From NCBI RefSeq assembly GCF_000514775.1, contig NZ_AZWO01000016.1:86986-139175 (forward strand): a DNA stretch of 52,190 nucleotides, given 5' to 3'. The translations under genes and the position numbers were made by a program. Positions 16,248 to 24,945 of the stretch are shown here, one piece after another. How positions within the stretch are numbered: position 1 is the first letter of the stretch; the number at the start of each line of letters is the position of its first letter. Below the pieces are notes generated by a model, which worked only from the letters and a program-made list of their open reading frames with translations, was not told where the DNA came from and did not search any database. This stretch comes from Salinispora pacifica CNR114 (GTDB taxonomy: Bacteria; Actinomycetota; Actinomycetes; Mycobacteriales; Micromonosporaceae).

Positions 16248-18644
16248 ATGAGTAAAGCATTCAAGGGCGTTATCAACCTGGGCGCCAAGGACTCGACGCC
16301 GGATTGGGACCCCTACGCCCAACCCCAGGCGCCGAAAGGTGCGCCGAACGTGTTGTTCCTGGTCTGGGACGACACGGGTTTCGGCTCCTGGGACTTCTTC
16401 GGTGGGCCCATCGAGATGCCGAACATGAGCAAGCTCGCCAACAACGGACTGAAGTACACCCAGTTTCACACCACCGCGCTCTGCTCGCCCACCCGGGCCG
16501 CGCTGCTGAGCGGGCGCAACCACACCACCGTCGGCATGTCCTGCGTCGCCGAGGCGACCCAGGGATTCCCGGGGATGAATGGGCACATTCCCGGGGAGGC
16601 GGCTCTTATCGGGGAGATCCTCGGCGACCGGGGCTACAACACCTACGCGCTGGGCAAGTGGCACTGTGTCGCCGAAGACGAGACCAACATGGCCTCCTCC
16701 AGGCGGAACTGGCCCACCCACCGTGGCTTCGAACGCTTCTACGGCTTCCTTGGTGGAGAGGCCAACCAGTACTACCCGAACCTCGTCCAGGACCAGCAGT
16801 TCGTCGACCAGCCCACCGACCCGGTAAGTATTGACGAGTGGAAGGAGGGCAAGGACGGGTATCTGCTCACCGCCGACCTTGTCGACCGGGCGATCGGCAT
16901 GATCGGCGACGCCAAGCAGGTCGCTCCGGACCGCCCCTTCTTCATGTACTTCTGCCCCGGGGCGAACCACGCCCCGCACCACGTACCGAAGGCCTGGGCG
17001 GACAAGTACAAGGGCAAGTTCGACATGGGGTACGAGGCGATCCGCGAGAAGATCCTGGCAAAGCAGATCAAGATGGGGATCCTGCCGAAGGGGACCGAGC
17101 TCTCGCCGATCAACCCGCTCAGCGACGTGCGCAGCGCGGACGGCAAACCCTCGCCCGCCATGAGCGACGTACGGCCGTGGGACTCGCTCAGCGACGATGA
17201 GAAGAAGCTGCAGACGCGGATGGCGGAGGTCTTCGCCGGCTTCTCCAGCTATGCCGACCATGAGATCGGTCGGCTGATCGCCTACCTCGAGGACACCGGA
17301 GAGCTGGACAACACCCTCATCTTCGTGATCTCAGACAACGGAGCGTCAGGTGAGGGTGGGGCGGACGGCGCCGTTAATGAGAACACGTTCTTCAACGGTG
17401 TCCCGAGCAATATCGACGAGAATATCAAGATGCTCGATATTCTCGGTTCGCCCGGCACCTACAACCACTATTCGACCGGTTGGGCCTTCGCCTTCAACAC
17501 CCCGTTCAAGCTGTTCAAGCAGGACGCGTGGGAGGGTGGAATCTGTGACCCGATGATCGTGCACTGGCCGGCCGGGATCAAGGCCAAAGGCGAGCTACGC
17601 GACCAGTACGCGCACGTGACCGACATCGTGCCCACGGTGTATGACTGCCTCGGCATCGAGTTGCCGGAGACGGTCAAGGGCTTCAAACAGTGGCCACTGG
17701 AGGGCTCCAGCTTCAAACACACCTTCGAGAAGCCGAAGGCCAAGACCGCGAAGCAAAGCCAGTTCTACCAGATGCTGGGTACCCGGGCGCTGTGGCGGGA
17801 CGGCTGGAAGGTCGACGCTCTGCACCCGAGCTCACCGGCGGACTGGGGTCATTTCGGTCTGGATCAGTGGGCGCTCTACCACACCGATGTCGACCGTGCC
17901 GAGATCCATAACGTGGCCGACCAACACCCCGAGCTGGCCGCGGAGTTGGCGGCACTCTGGTATCACCAGGCCGGCATGTTCTTCGGTCTCCCGGTGGACG
18001 ACCGGCCCATTGCCGAGTTGCTCAGCACGCCGCGACCGCAGGTGGCGCCACCGCGAGACCACTACGTCTACTATCCGAACACGCTGGAGGTCCCCGAGGC
18101 GGTCGCGGTCAACATCCGGGGGCGGTCCTACATCCTGGCAGCCGACGTTGTCATCGATGGTCCCGACGCGGAAGGCGTTCTCTTCGCACAGGGCTCCAAC
18201 TTCGGCGGGCACGCCCTCTACCTCAAGGACGGCAAACTGAAGTACGTCTACAACTACCTGGGGGAGAAGGAGCAGGTTATCTCCTCGAACATCGATGTGC
18301 CGAAGGGGAAGGTGGTACTCGGCGTCGCGTTCGAGAAAGACAAGTTGATTTCTCCACCCGGCTCCGACCAGCCCAGTGCCTGCATCGGGAACGCCTCGCT
18401 GTTCATCGGCAAGAAGAAGGTGGGTGAGTGCAAGGGAATGCAGACCCAACTCGGCAAGTTCGCGCTCGCCGGGGAAGGCTTCAACGTCGGCCAGGACCGC
18501 GGCGCGCCCGTCACCTATGACTACTCCGGCGCCCGTCCCTGGAAGCTGACCGGTGCCACGATCAAGCAGGTCATCGCGGATGTCTCCGGTGAGGCCTACG
18601 TTGACGTCGAGCGGGAGGCGGCCGCCATGATGGCCCGGGACTGA
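16248..18644 (+). CDS. Arylsulfatase (formylglycine-dependent, cytosolic)
   Basis: 798-residue type I sulfatase that hydrolyses sulfate esters using Ca2+ and formylglycine. The metal-binding Asp41-Asp42 lie in LVWDDTGFG. The modifiable cysteine is Cys79 in ALCSPTRAALLSGR, a perfect C-x-P-x-R. GKWH supplies the conserved Lys/His, and SDNGASGEGG the second pair of metal ligands. The last 200 residues form a beta-rich C-terminal domain. No signal peptide is present, so it should act in the cytosol, like the mycobacterial AtsA/AtsD-type enzymes of similar length. ATG 16248 follows GGGAGAAGGAG. The sequence ends 111 bases before a convergent gene, with a strong terminator between. Confidence 0.93.
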   Translation: MSKAFKGVINLGAKDSTPDWDPYAQPQAPKGAPNVLFLVWDDTGFGSWDFFGGPIEMPNMSKLANNGLKYTQFHTTALCSPTRAALLSGRNHTTVGMSCVAEATQGFPGMNGHIPGEAALIGEILGDRGYNTYALGKWHCVAEDETNMASSRRNWPTHRGFERFYGFLGGEANQYYPNLVQDQQFVDQPTDPVSIDEWKEGKDGYLLTADLVDRAIGMIGDAKQVAPDRPFFMYFCPGANHAPHHVPKAWADKYKGKFDMGYEAIREKILAKQIKMGILPKGTELSPINPLSDVRSADGKPSPAMSDVRPWDSLSDDEKKLQTRMAEVFAGFSSYADHEIGRLIAYLEDTGELDNTLIFVISDNGASGEGGADGAVNENTFFNGVPSNIDENIKMLDILGSPGTYNHYSTGWAFAFNTPFKLFKQDAWEGGICDPMIVHWPAGIKAKGELRDQYAHVTDIVPTVYDCLGIELPETVKGFKQWPLEGSSFKHTFEKPKAKTAKQSQFYQMLGTRALWRDGWKVDALHPSSPADWGHFGLDQWALYHTDVDRAEIHNVADQHPELAAELAALWYHQAGMFFGLPVDDRPIAELLSTPRPQVAPPRDHYVYYPNTLEVPEAVAVNIRGRSYILAADVVIDGPDAEGVLFAQGSNFGGHALYLKDGKLKYVYNYLGEKEQVISSNIDVPKGKVVLGVAFEKDKLISPPGSDQPSACIGNASLFIGKKKVGECKGMQTQLGKFALAGEGFNVGQDRGAPVTYDYSGARPWKLTGATIKQVIADVSGEAYVDVEREAAAMMARD

Positions 18645-18720
18645 GCGTTGCCGCCAGCTCCCACGGCCGGGTGGGCAGCTGCGGCTCGGGCGTGGCGTCG
18701 GTGCTGACCAGCGCGGCCTT

Positions 18721-18750
18721 GGGGGTATCCGCCGGACGGCGGATACCCCC
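18721..18750. terminator. Bidirectional terminator hairpin
   Basis: Perfect 13-bp stem GGGGGTATCCGCC / GGCGGATACCCCC with a GGAC loop, lying between the convergent arylsulfatase and VTT-protein genes. No strong T-run. Confidence 0.8.
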
Positions 18751-18755
18751 ACGCG

Positions 18756-19409
18756 TTATCCGAGGAGGTGCGCGAGGTCCGGCAACACGCTGACCGCGGC
18801 GAATCGAGTCGTGCGGCCGACGAAACACGTGACCGCGAACATGGTCACCGACATCCGGGTCGAGCTGATGCAGAAGACGACCAGCAGGAGCGGGGGCAGG
18901 CCGACCGCCGCGCTCAGCAACACCACCGGTACCGCCACGAAAGGCCGGTCGAGCAGGGTGATGAGTCGGTTGTTCCAGCGGCGGGTCACCGCGACGACGG
19001 CGGTGATCGACCGGCGGAGGATCGTCCGGACGGTCACTCGGGGCGGCACGGCCGCCGGCTCCGCAGCGCCGAGACCCGGACCGCTCGGCGCCGTCGCGCT
19101 CGGTGCCGGACCGCTCGGCGCCACCGCCACGGTTGTCGCCGCCGCCGCCGCCGGCTCCGGCTCCGGCGCGAAGCGGGCGGTGTGCCGCTCCAACCAGCGG
19201 CGCAGCCTCGTGGAGCGGAGGGTGCCGCGTAGGCCCAGGAGCATCAGCGCCTTGCCGGTGGTCTGCCCGGCGCCGGCGGTGACACCCAGCAGGAGGGCGC
19301 CCTGCCCGGTCACGGTGGCCGCGCCGATGAGGTACGGCTCCACCGGCACCGCCGGGATGAAGGCCGAGGCGAACGCCATCAGGAAGGTCGCGATCCCGGC
19401 CTCGATCAT
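18756..19409 (-). CDS. VTT/DedA-like membrane protein
   Basis: 217-residue membrane protein. The N-terminal AFIPAVPVEPYLIGA, with GVTAGAGQTTGKALMLLG just after, is characteristic of VTT-domain (SNARE-associated/YqaA-like) proteins. An Ala/Pro-rich linker (about residues 80-120) splits the domain from three C-terminal hydrophobic stretches (VAVPVVLLSAAVGLPPLLLVV). Such proteins are linked to lipid transport. It lies 13 bases downstream of a phospholipid-synthesis gene in the same operon, which agrees. Confidence 0.7.
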   Translation of the reverse strand: MIEAGIATFLMAFASAFIPAVPVEPYLIGAATVTGQGALLLGVTAGAGQTTGKALMLLGLRGTLRSTRLRRWLERHTARFAPEPEPAAAAATTVAVAPSGPAPSATAPSGPGLGAAEPAAVPPRVTVRTILRRSITAVVAVTRRWNNRLITLLDRPFVAVPVVLLSAAVGLPPLLLVVFCISSTRMSVTMFAVTCFVGRTTRFAAVSVLPDLAHLLG

Positions 19410-19422
19410 GACGCGTCCCCGC

Positions 19423-20073
19423 TCATGCGGACGGGGGCCAGCCGGGGTCGGGGGCTTGGCCGCGCTGCGGTGGACGGCTGCTGGGTAGTCGCCGTACCAC
19501 CACCAGGGAGACGACCTTGATCACGGTCACCGCCAGGGCCAGCGCGAGCGCTGGCCAGGGGCTCGGAACGAAGAGCGCGAGCAGCACCAGCGCGCTGGTG
19601 TTGGCAGCCTTCGCCGGCGGGGACCAGTTCCACCGGAAGACACCACGGTGCACGTGGAAGAAATAGTTTGGGCTGAGTAGCCCGAAACGGAGAAACGACA
19701 GGCTGAGCACCAGATCGACGACGACGAACTGCAGCAGAAAGACCGCGATGGGAGCCACCATCTGTGGTCGTGCCTGAAGCAGCGGGATGATACAGAGGAT
19801 GCAGCAGAGCCGGTCGGCCAGGATGTCGAAGACCGCACCGAAGCGGGTCTCCTGGTTCAGTCGGCGGGCTGTCCAGCCATCCAGAGTGTCGCCGACCCAG
19901 TAGATTAGATAGGCGGTTACCGCCAGGACCGGGTCCTGGGTGACGATCGCGCCGATCGCGACCGCGACCGCGCCGATCGTACGTACCGCTGTCACGGTAT
20001 TGGCGGCCTGCACGATCCGCGGCGGCGCGGCGGTCGTCGGCGTCGTACGCTCCTGAAGGTTCGTTCCCGGCAT
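19423..20073 (-). CDS. CDP-alcohol phosphatidyltransferase family protein
   Basis: 216-residue integral membrane enzyme that transfers a phosphatidyl group from CDP-diacylglycerol or a similar donor to an alcohol. The catalytic motif is complete: Asp62-x2-Asp65-Gly66-x2-Ala69-Arg70-x8-Gly79-x3-Asp83-x3-Asp87. Six hydrophobic segments are present. The acceptor alcohol cannot be assigned. An unusual SPNYFFHVHRGVFRWNW loop lies in the middle. It is the first gene of an operon with the VTT protein. Confidence 0.82.
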   Translation of the reverse strand: MPGTNLQERTTPTTAAPPRIVQAANTVTAVRTIGAVAVAIGAIVTQDPVLAVTAYLIYWVGDTLDGWTARRLNQETRFGAVFDILADRLCCILCIIPLLQARPQMVAPIAVFLLQFVVVDLVLSLSFLRFGLLSPNYFFHVHRGVFRWNWSPPAKAANTSALVLLALFVPSPWPALALALAVTVIKVVSLVVVRRLPSSRPPQRGQAPDPGWPPSA

Positions 20074-20410
20074 ACAGCTTCCTCCAGGAGGTGAAGGCTA
20101 CCGCCGAATGTGGCAGGTGGCGGAACCACATTACAACCCGAGCAGCGAAGACGATCTCGCCGAGGGGCTTGACATCACCTGGAGGTGACCCGGGTGCACT
20201 GGCGGTAATGTCCCGCAGTCGTGCCCCGGGGTCGCCTGGATTGTCGGTAGCGAATCTCCGTCGTCGGGTGCCGGGGCTGAGGTCGAGGTGGGTGCGGGCG
20301 AGGCGGCCGGTGGGGGCACGTTGGTCGGCTTGGCGCTCTCGGTTCGCCGCCGCGGAGCCACCGGTCGGGCCGCTATGCTCAGGGGATCTTGATCTCGGCA
20401 CGAGGCGAAA
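20074..20410. other. Divergent intergenic region, 337 bp
   Basis: Separates the leftward phosphatidyltransferase from yaaA. The only signal I could support is TATGCT at 20374-20379, a possible -10 for yaaA, without a clear -35. No convincing gene. Confidence 0.4.
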
Positions 20411-21202
20411 ATGATCATTCTGATTCACACCTCCAAGGCGATGCGACCGGCGCCCCAGGGCGGCGCGACCCTTACCGTGCCTGCCCTACGGGACCGGGCC
20501 GAGGAGCTGGCGGCATACCTCCGGACGCTCTCGGTGGAGCAACTCGCCGCCGTCATGGAGCTCTCTCCGGAACTGGCCGTCCGAACACACGGACTCTTCG
20601 CCGATTGGGGCACCGATCCGGGGCGGCAGTCACCGGCGATCGACAGCTTCGCCGGTGACATCTACAGCGGGCTCCGCGCCGCCGACCTCACCCCCGCCGA
20701 CCGGGCGTACGCCGAAGGGCGGTTGCGGATCTTATCCGGGCTGTACGGCATTCTGCGCCCGGATGATGGCATCCAGCCGTACCGGCTGGAGATGGGGTAC
20801 CGCCTGCCGGACCCGCCGTATGCCAACCTCTACCAGTTCTGGGGCGATGCCGTTGCCCGGTGCCTACCGCCGACCGGCGTCATCATTGATCTGGCCGCCA
20901 TCGAGTACAACCGGATCGTCACCCGATTCCTGCCCCGCGACCGGTTCGTCAGCCCCCGCTTTCTGACGATCAATCCGAAGACGGGTGAGCCGCGGTTCGT
21001 TGTCGTACACGCCAAGATCGCCCGGGGCGCCTTCGCCCGATGGCTACTGACCGCCCAGGTTGAGGACCCGGCGGATATCGTTGACTTCGCCGAGATCGGC
21101 TACCGCCACGAACCGGCTCTCAGTAAGCCCCGCCAGCCCGCTTTCGTCTGTACGGAGTTCGGGGGCAAGGGGCTCAGCGTCCGACGACAGGACCTGGGCT
21201 GA
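20411..21202 (+). CDS. yaaA: YaaA family peroxide-stress protein
   Basis: 263-residue UPF0246/YaaA protein. The E. coli member lowers free iron and DNA damage during peroxide stress. Family features include ILIHTSKAMRPA at the N-terminus, LSGLYGILRPDDGIQPYRLEMG (about 106-130), NLYQFWGD, and the C-terminal HAKIARGAFARWLL. Actinobacterial forms are slightly longer than the E. coli one. ATG 20411 follows GAGGCGAA. It is convergent with an MFS gene 29 bases away. Confidence 0.85.
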   Translation: MIILIHTSKAMRPAPQGGATLTVPALRDRAEELAAYLRTLSVEQLAAVMELSPELAVRTHGLFADWGTDPGRQSPAIDSFAGDIYSGLRAADLTPADRAYAEGRLRILSGLYGILRPDDGIQPYRLEMGYRLPDPPYANLYQFWGDAVARCLPPTGVIIDLAAIEYNRIVTRFLPRDRFVSPRFLTINPKTGEPRFVVVHAKIARGAFARWLLTAQVEDPADIVDFAEIGYRHEPALSKPRQPAFVCTEFGGKGLSVRRQDLG

Positions 21203-21231
21203 CGTGCGACGACACGACCCCGGCTGAGCGG

Positions 21232-22782
21232 TCAGGTCTGCTGGGTTTGCCGCGGGCTACCGCTCTTTCGCTGGCGGGGCCAGATCCAGGCGGCCAGGAT
21301 CGCGCCGACCACCGCGATCACTCCACCGAGCACGAGGGCTGTCGACACTCCGTCCGAGAATGCCTGGTGATAGACCGCGATCACGAGGCTCCGCTCGTTC
21401 GCTGGCAGCTTGTCGAGGATGGCGATCGCCGTCTGGGAGTTGGTCAGCGCATTGACGACCTGGCTCGACTCGGCTTCGGTGAGCCCGGCCGCGGTGCTCA
21501 CCGGGGCGGCGTCGGCCCGACCGAAGCGGGTGGTCGCGGCGGTCAGCAGGACGACGCCGAGCGCGCCCCCCAGCATGCTGCTGGTCTTGTAGAGGCCGGA
21601 CGCGGCGCCGGCGAGGGCGACCGGTGGGCCGCCGACGATGGTGTCGGCCACGGGCACGGAGAGTAGACCCAGCCCGACACCGATGATGAGCAGGCCCAGG
21701 ATCACCGCGAGCACCGAGATGGAGGGCAGCAGGGCGCTGACGGCGAAGCTGCCGACGCCGACCAGGACGAGGCCCCAGATCGAGGGGGAGCGGGCGTCGT
21801 GTCGGCTGACGATCCGTGCGCCGACGGCGTTGAAGATCAGGATCGTTCCGGCGGCCGGAACCAGGAGTAGACCGGCCGCGATCGCGCTGTAGCCCCGGAC
21901 GTCCTGCAGGTAGAGGGACAGCACGAAGAGGGCGCCGGCGAAGGACAGGTTCATCGTCAGGTTGACGAGAAGAGCGCCGTCAAAGCTGCGGGTGCGGAAC
22001 AGCCGTAGATCCACCAGCGGGTCGGTGATCCTCAGCTCGACGAACACGAACGTCAGGGTGAGCGCCGCGGCGGCGCCGAAGAGCGCGATGATCAGCGGAT
22101 CGTCGAAGCCGACCTGTTGCCCCTCGGTCAGCGCGAAGAGCAGGCACAGGGCGGCTCCGGCCCCGGTGACCAGCCCGATCAGGTCGACCCTGCCCCGGGC
22201 CTTCTGCGCCTCGGGTGCGCTTCGTGTGGTCAGGACGTACAGGACGAGTACCACCGGCGCGGTCAACCAGAACAGTGACCGCCAGCCCAGCAGCGTGGTC
22301 AGGGCTCCGCCGACGGCGGGCCCGACGGCCTGCCCGGCCCAGCTCGCCGCGGCCCACGCGGCGAAGGCCGGGGGCTGCTCGGTCCGCGTGAAGTGCGTCG
22401 GGATCATCGCCAGCGTGGCGGGCAGGATGAGCGCGCCACCGGCGCCCATCAACGCGCGGCCGGCGATGAGACCGGCGAGGTTGGGCGTGAAGGCGGTCCC
22501 CAGGGCGGCGAGACCGAAGATCAGCAGGCCGAGTAGCAGCATCTTTCGATGACCGTGTAGGTCGGCGAGACGACCGCCGGCCAGCAGGAGGGTTCCACAG
22601 GCGATGCTCAGGGCGTTGTTTGCCCACTGCATGTCGGTCAGGTTGACGCTCAGCTCGTTGGCGATGGTCGGTAACGCCACCCCGAGGTTGGAGAACGCGA
22701 GCCACACCAGCGTGGCGGCGCCGCAGAGGCTGATCAGGGCGACCCGTCGGGACGGAGGCGACCCGCGGGACCGGGAGTGCAT
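21232..22782 (-). CDS. MFS exporter, DHA2 (14-TM) family
   Basis: 516-residue drug:H+ antiporter-type transporter with about 14 transmembrane segments. Visible motifs are WLAFSNLGVALPTIANEL in TM1, GGRLADLHGHRKMLLLG (motif A), and RALMGAGGALILPATLAMI followed by WAAASWAGQAVGPAVGGAL (motif C). The substrate is unknown. It is monocistronic. Upstream, an imperfect inverted repeat at about 22791-22825 (CGGAC-N-ATAT ... ATAT-N3-GTCCG) could be an operator, but no regulator gene is adjacent. Confidence 0.87.
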   Translation of the reverse strand: MHSRSRGSPPSRRVALISLCGAATLVWLAFSNLGVALPTIANELSVNLTDMQWANNALSIACGTLLLAGGRLADLHGHRKMLLLGLLIFGLAALGTAFTPNLAGLIAGRALMGAGGALILPATLAMIPTHFTRTEQPPAFAAWAAASWAGQAVGPAVGGALTTLLGWRSLFWLTAPVVLVLYVLTTRSAPEAQKARGRVDLIGLVTGAGAALCLLFALTEGQQVGFDDPLIIALFGAAAALTLTFVFVELRITDPLVDLRLFRTRSFDGALLVNLTMNLSFAGALFVLSLYLQDVRGYSAIAAGLLLVPAAGTILIFNAVGARIVSRHDARSPSIWGLVLVGVGSFAVSALLPSISVLAVILGLLIIGVGLGLLSVPVADTIVGGPPVALAGAASGLYKTSSMLGGALGVVLLTAATTRFGRADAAPVSTAAGLTEAESSQVVNALTNSQTAIAILDKLPANERSLVIAVYHQAFSDGVSTALVLGGVIAVVGAILAAWIWPRQRKSGSPRQTQQT

Positions 22783-23145
22783 AACCGGACGATATAGGAA
22801 AATTTGCTGATATGTGGTCCGAAGCTACGGGTGGCTGGATCGGTCGGGACGGCGGGCTGCCTCGGGGTGGTCGGCGCGGGTGGCGCCGCTGGACGCCGAA
22901 CCGCTGCGGTCGGGATCTGGCGGCGGCAGCGCGGTCGGTGGGAATGCGAGCTCAGCCGCCTCGATGACAAGCGGTCGTGGCTCGCAATTGGTGGCCGGAG
23001 GAACAGCCACGGCGGGTGTGGTAACCGCTACCCATGAGGGAGATTTGGTGGTGGAGCGAAACCCGACTGTGGGTCCTTTAGCAACCACCCTGTCTGGATG
23101 CTAATGTCCTCCTCTTCGCACTCGTGAAATGGAGTTAACCCGAGC
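22783..23145. other. Intergenic region between MFS and lsr2
   Basis: 363 bp without a credible gene; small open frames here are low-complexity. The left end is AT-rich (GATATAGGAAAATTTGCTGATAT) and probably holds the MFS promoter. The right end holds the lsr2 leader, with a weak GGAG 11 bases before its ATG. Confidence 0.4.
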
Positions 23146-23496
23146 ATGGCGCGACAGGTAATCACCCAACTGATTGATGACCTAACCGGTGGTGAGGCCG
23201 ACCAGACGATTGAGTTCGGTCTCGACGGCAGGGCCTACACCATCGAACTCTCGGACGAGAACGCATCCACGCTCCGGCAGGCGCTCGCCCCCTATATCGC
23301 CGTTGGTCAGCGCGTCGGTAGGGCCAGCGGCCACGGTGGGATCACGAGGGCGGTGCGGGGGGCAGCCGCGACCGCGCAGCGTTCCACCCGCGCCCGTAAC
23401 GAGGAGATCCGGGAGTGGGCGCGGGCCAACGGATATCAGGTGTCGGACCGTGGACGCATCCCGGTCGGCGTGATGGAGGCATACGACAAGCAGTGA
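23146..23496 (+). CDS. lsr2: Lsr2 nucleoid-associated protein
   Basis: 116-residue H-NS-like protein that bridges AT-rich, often foreign, DNA and silences it. The N-terminal dimerisation domain (MARQVITQLIDDLTGGEADQ) and the C-terminal DNA-binding domain with the minor-groove RGR hook (SDRGRIPVGV, about residue 100) are both intact, separated by a basic linker. Length and order match mycobacterial and Streptomyces Lsr2. Confidence 0.96.
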   Translation: MARQVITQLIDDLTGGEADQTIEFGLDGRAYTIELSDENASTLRQALAPYIAVGQRVGRASGHGGITRAVRGAAATAQRSTRARNEEIREWARANGYQVSDRGRIPVGVMEAYDKQ

Positions 23497-23553
23497 ATGG
23501 CTGGCAGTCGGTCCGCCAGCAATGGCCACGGTCCGAGCTAGCCCGACGCAGCA

Positions 23554-23580
23554 CGAAGGGCCCCGGGCCGGGGCCCTTCG
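23554..23580. terminator. Terminator after lsr2
   Basis: Perfect 11-bp GC stem CGAAGGGCCCC / GGGGCCCTTCG with a five-base loop, 57 bases downstream of the lsr2 stop. Confidence 0.8.
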
Positions 23581-23743
23581 CTGTGTCCCGCCCCGCGTTC
23601 GCCCGGAATGCGAAGCTGGTTCCCCGGAGGAGGCCTACCCTCGGTTGGCAGCTCCGGCTGGGACATGCTGGCCGTCGGCGCGGGGAGGCGTGGTCCGCCA
23701 CCGGTCCAGCCCCGGGCTTCCGTAGCGCCGAGAGGAAATGACC

Positions 23744-24385
23744 ATGGGAAGCGAATTGGCCGAGCTCCTGGAAGCGGCGGCCGTCGGGCGCTTCCCGTCG
23801 CCGGATGGTGGGACGACCGTGCTGCCGCAGCCCGGCGACCGCGACGCCGGGGTGATCGCGTTCACCGCTCACTCCGTGGTCTTCACCGACGAGGATCCGC
23901 GTTGGGTCCGGGGAATTCTGGCCGCTCTCGACTGTGACCGTCTGGCAGCCACAATGCATCCACGCTTCCTGGGCGCGCTGCTCGAGCGCACCGGACGTTC
24001 CATGGACACGATCGACCTACTGACGGTCGCGAGCCCGCTGGCTGGTGCACCCCCGCTGCGGCTCACCGAGCTCACCGACCTCGCCCATCCCCGGGAAGCC
24101 CGAGCGCGCCAGCGACGGGACGACGTCCGGGTCTGGGTGGCTGATGGGGGAGTGGTCATCCTTGGCCGGGGTGTGGCCGGCCGGTGGGAAGCGGCGATCG
24201 AGGTTGACGAGGGGCGGTGCGAGGCGGGCCTCGGGCGGGCGTTGGCGAGGGCCGCTCGGCACCTGGCGCCGACCGGGCAGCCGGTCTGGGCGCAGCAGGC
24301 CGCGGGCAACGCCCGCAGTGTGCGTGCGTTCCAGGCGGCGGGGTTCCGACCGGTGGGCTCCGAAGCGCTGCTCCTGGCTCCGTAG
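23744..24385 (+). CDS. GNAT-fold acetyltransferase-like protein
   Basis: 213-residue protein. The first half (MGSELAELLEAAAVGRFPSPDG ... ALDCDRLAATMHPRFLGALLERTG) resembles actinobacterial GNAT relatives with an extra N-terminal domain. The C-terminal half ends with GRALARAARHLAPTGQPVWAQ and GNARSVRAFQAAGFRPVGSE, a typical GNAT motif A/B end. The acetyl-CoA loop itself is weak. The substrate is unknown. ATG 23744 is eight bases from AGAGG; ATG 23738 is in frame but too close. Confidence 0.72.
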   Translation: MGSELAELLEAAAVGRFPSPDGGTTVLPQPGDRDAGVIAFTAHSVVFTDEDPRWVRGILAALDCDRLAATMHPRFLGALLERTGRSMDTIDLLTVASPLAGAPPLRLTELTDLAHPREARARQRRDDVRVWVADGGVVILGRGVAGRWEAAIEVDEGRCEAGLGRALARAARHLAPTGQPVWAQQAAGNARSVRAFQAAGFRPVGSEALLLAP

Positions 24386-24488
24386 CGGCTTTCGGCAACA
24401 GGTCGGTAGCGCGGCCGGAGGTTGTCGTCCCTGGCCGGAGGGTGACATAGATGACAGCGTCGCGGCCACGGGCGCCGCGACATAGCTG

Positions 24489-24519
24489 TTGACAGGAGTA
24501 CCGAACGTGAGCGTAAGAT
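24489..24519 (+). promoter_or_regulatory. Predicted promoter of an orphan leader
   Basis: TTGACA (24489-24494) and TAAGAT (24514-24519) with a 19-base spacer. It would produce a leader of about 270 bases before the GTG of the decayed MFS gene. Confidence 0.45.
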
Positions 24520-24524
24520 CGACT

Positions 24525-24797
24525 CTGCGCTGAGAAACGTGTGTTTAGCGGCAGCGCCGCACACGGAACGCATGTTTCAGTGGCGTCGGGCGACGGGTCG
24601 CTGACCCGGATGGGGATTGCCAGCGGGATGGATCAGCTCCATTTGGAGCGCAACGGGGGGATGTATCCCGCAGCACTCGCTGCCCGGCTCGGCCGGCACG
24701 CACCCGGTGTCAGGGCCAGTGGCCCGACACCGTCGGACCGGAGGTGCTGGGGCCAGCCAGGAGGCGGGACGCCAGCTGGCCGGCCCCAGCGGCTACC
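24525..24797 (+). promoter_or_regulatory. Structured leader with possible leader peptide (attenuator-like)
   Basis: Three strong stems follow one another. The first pairs CGTGTG with CACACG near 24540-24565 inside CTGAGAAAC...GTTTCAG flanks. The second is GGTGTC-A-GGGCC-AGT-GGCCC-GACACC (24706-24731). The third pairs GCTGGGG-CCAGC with GCTGG-CCGG-CCCCAGC (24746-24790) and ends eight bases before the MFS GTG, with GGAGG in its loop. A ten-codon frame, MFQWRRATGR-stop (24572-24604), sits after the first stem. The layout recalls antibiotic-inducible attenuation leaders of actinomycete resistance genes. Function is inferred. Confidence 0.4.
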
Positions 24798-24945
24798 GTG
24801 TCGAGCCACCCGGCCGTCGAGGGCAACCGGACGTGCCACTTCCTTCGGTGGCTGCCGGTTGGCCTGGCCCTGCCCGTGCTGGCCCTGCTCCCCTTCGACC
24901 GCGGGCTCAGCCTCGGTCAGATCGGTGTGCTGTTCGGGGGCTCAC
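24798..24945 (+). pseudogene. Remnant of an MFS transporter gene (N-terminus only)
   Basis: From GTG 24798 the frame encodes about 49 residues including WLPVGLALPVLALLPFDRGLSLGQIGVLFGG. This is the first transmembrane helix and loop of MFS transporters (the L-P-V-G-L-x-L-P-V-L ... RGLSLxQIG pattern). After this the similarity stops abruptly at the 3' end of the PhzF-like gene on the other strand. A full MFS protein needs about 400 residues, so more than 85% is gone, probably through a deletion that joined it to the neighbouring gene. Confidence 0.55.
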
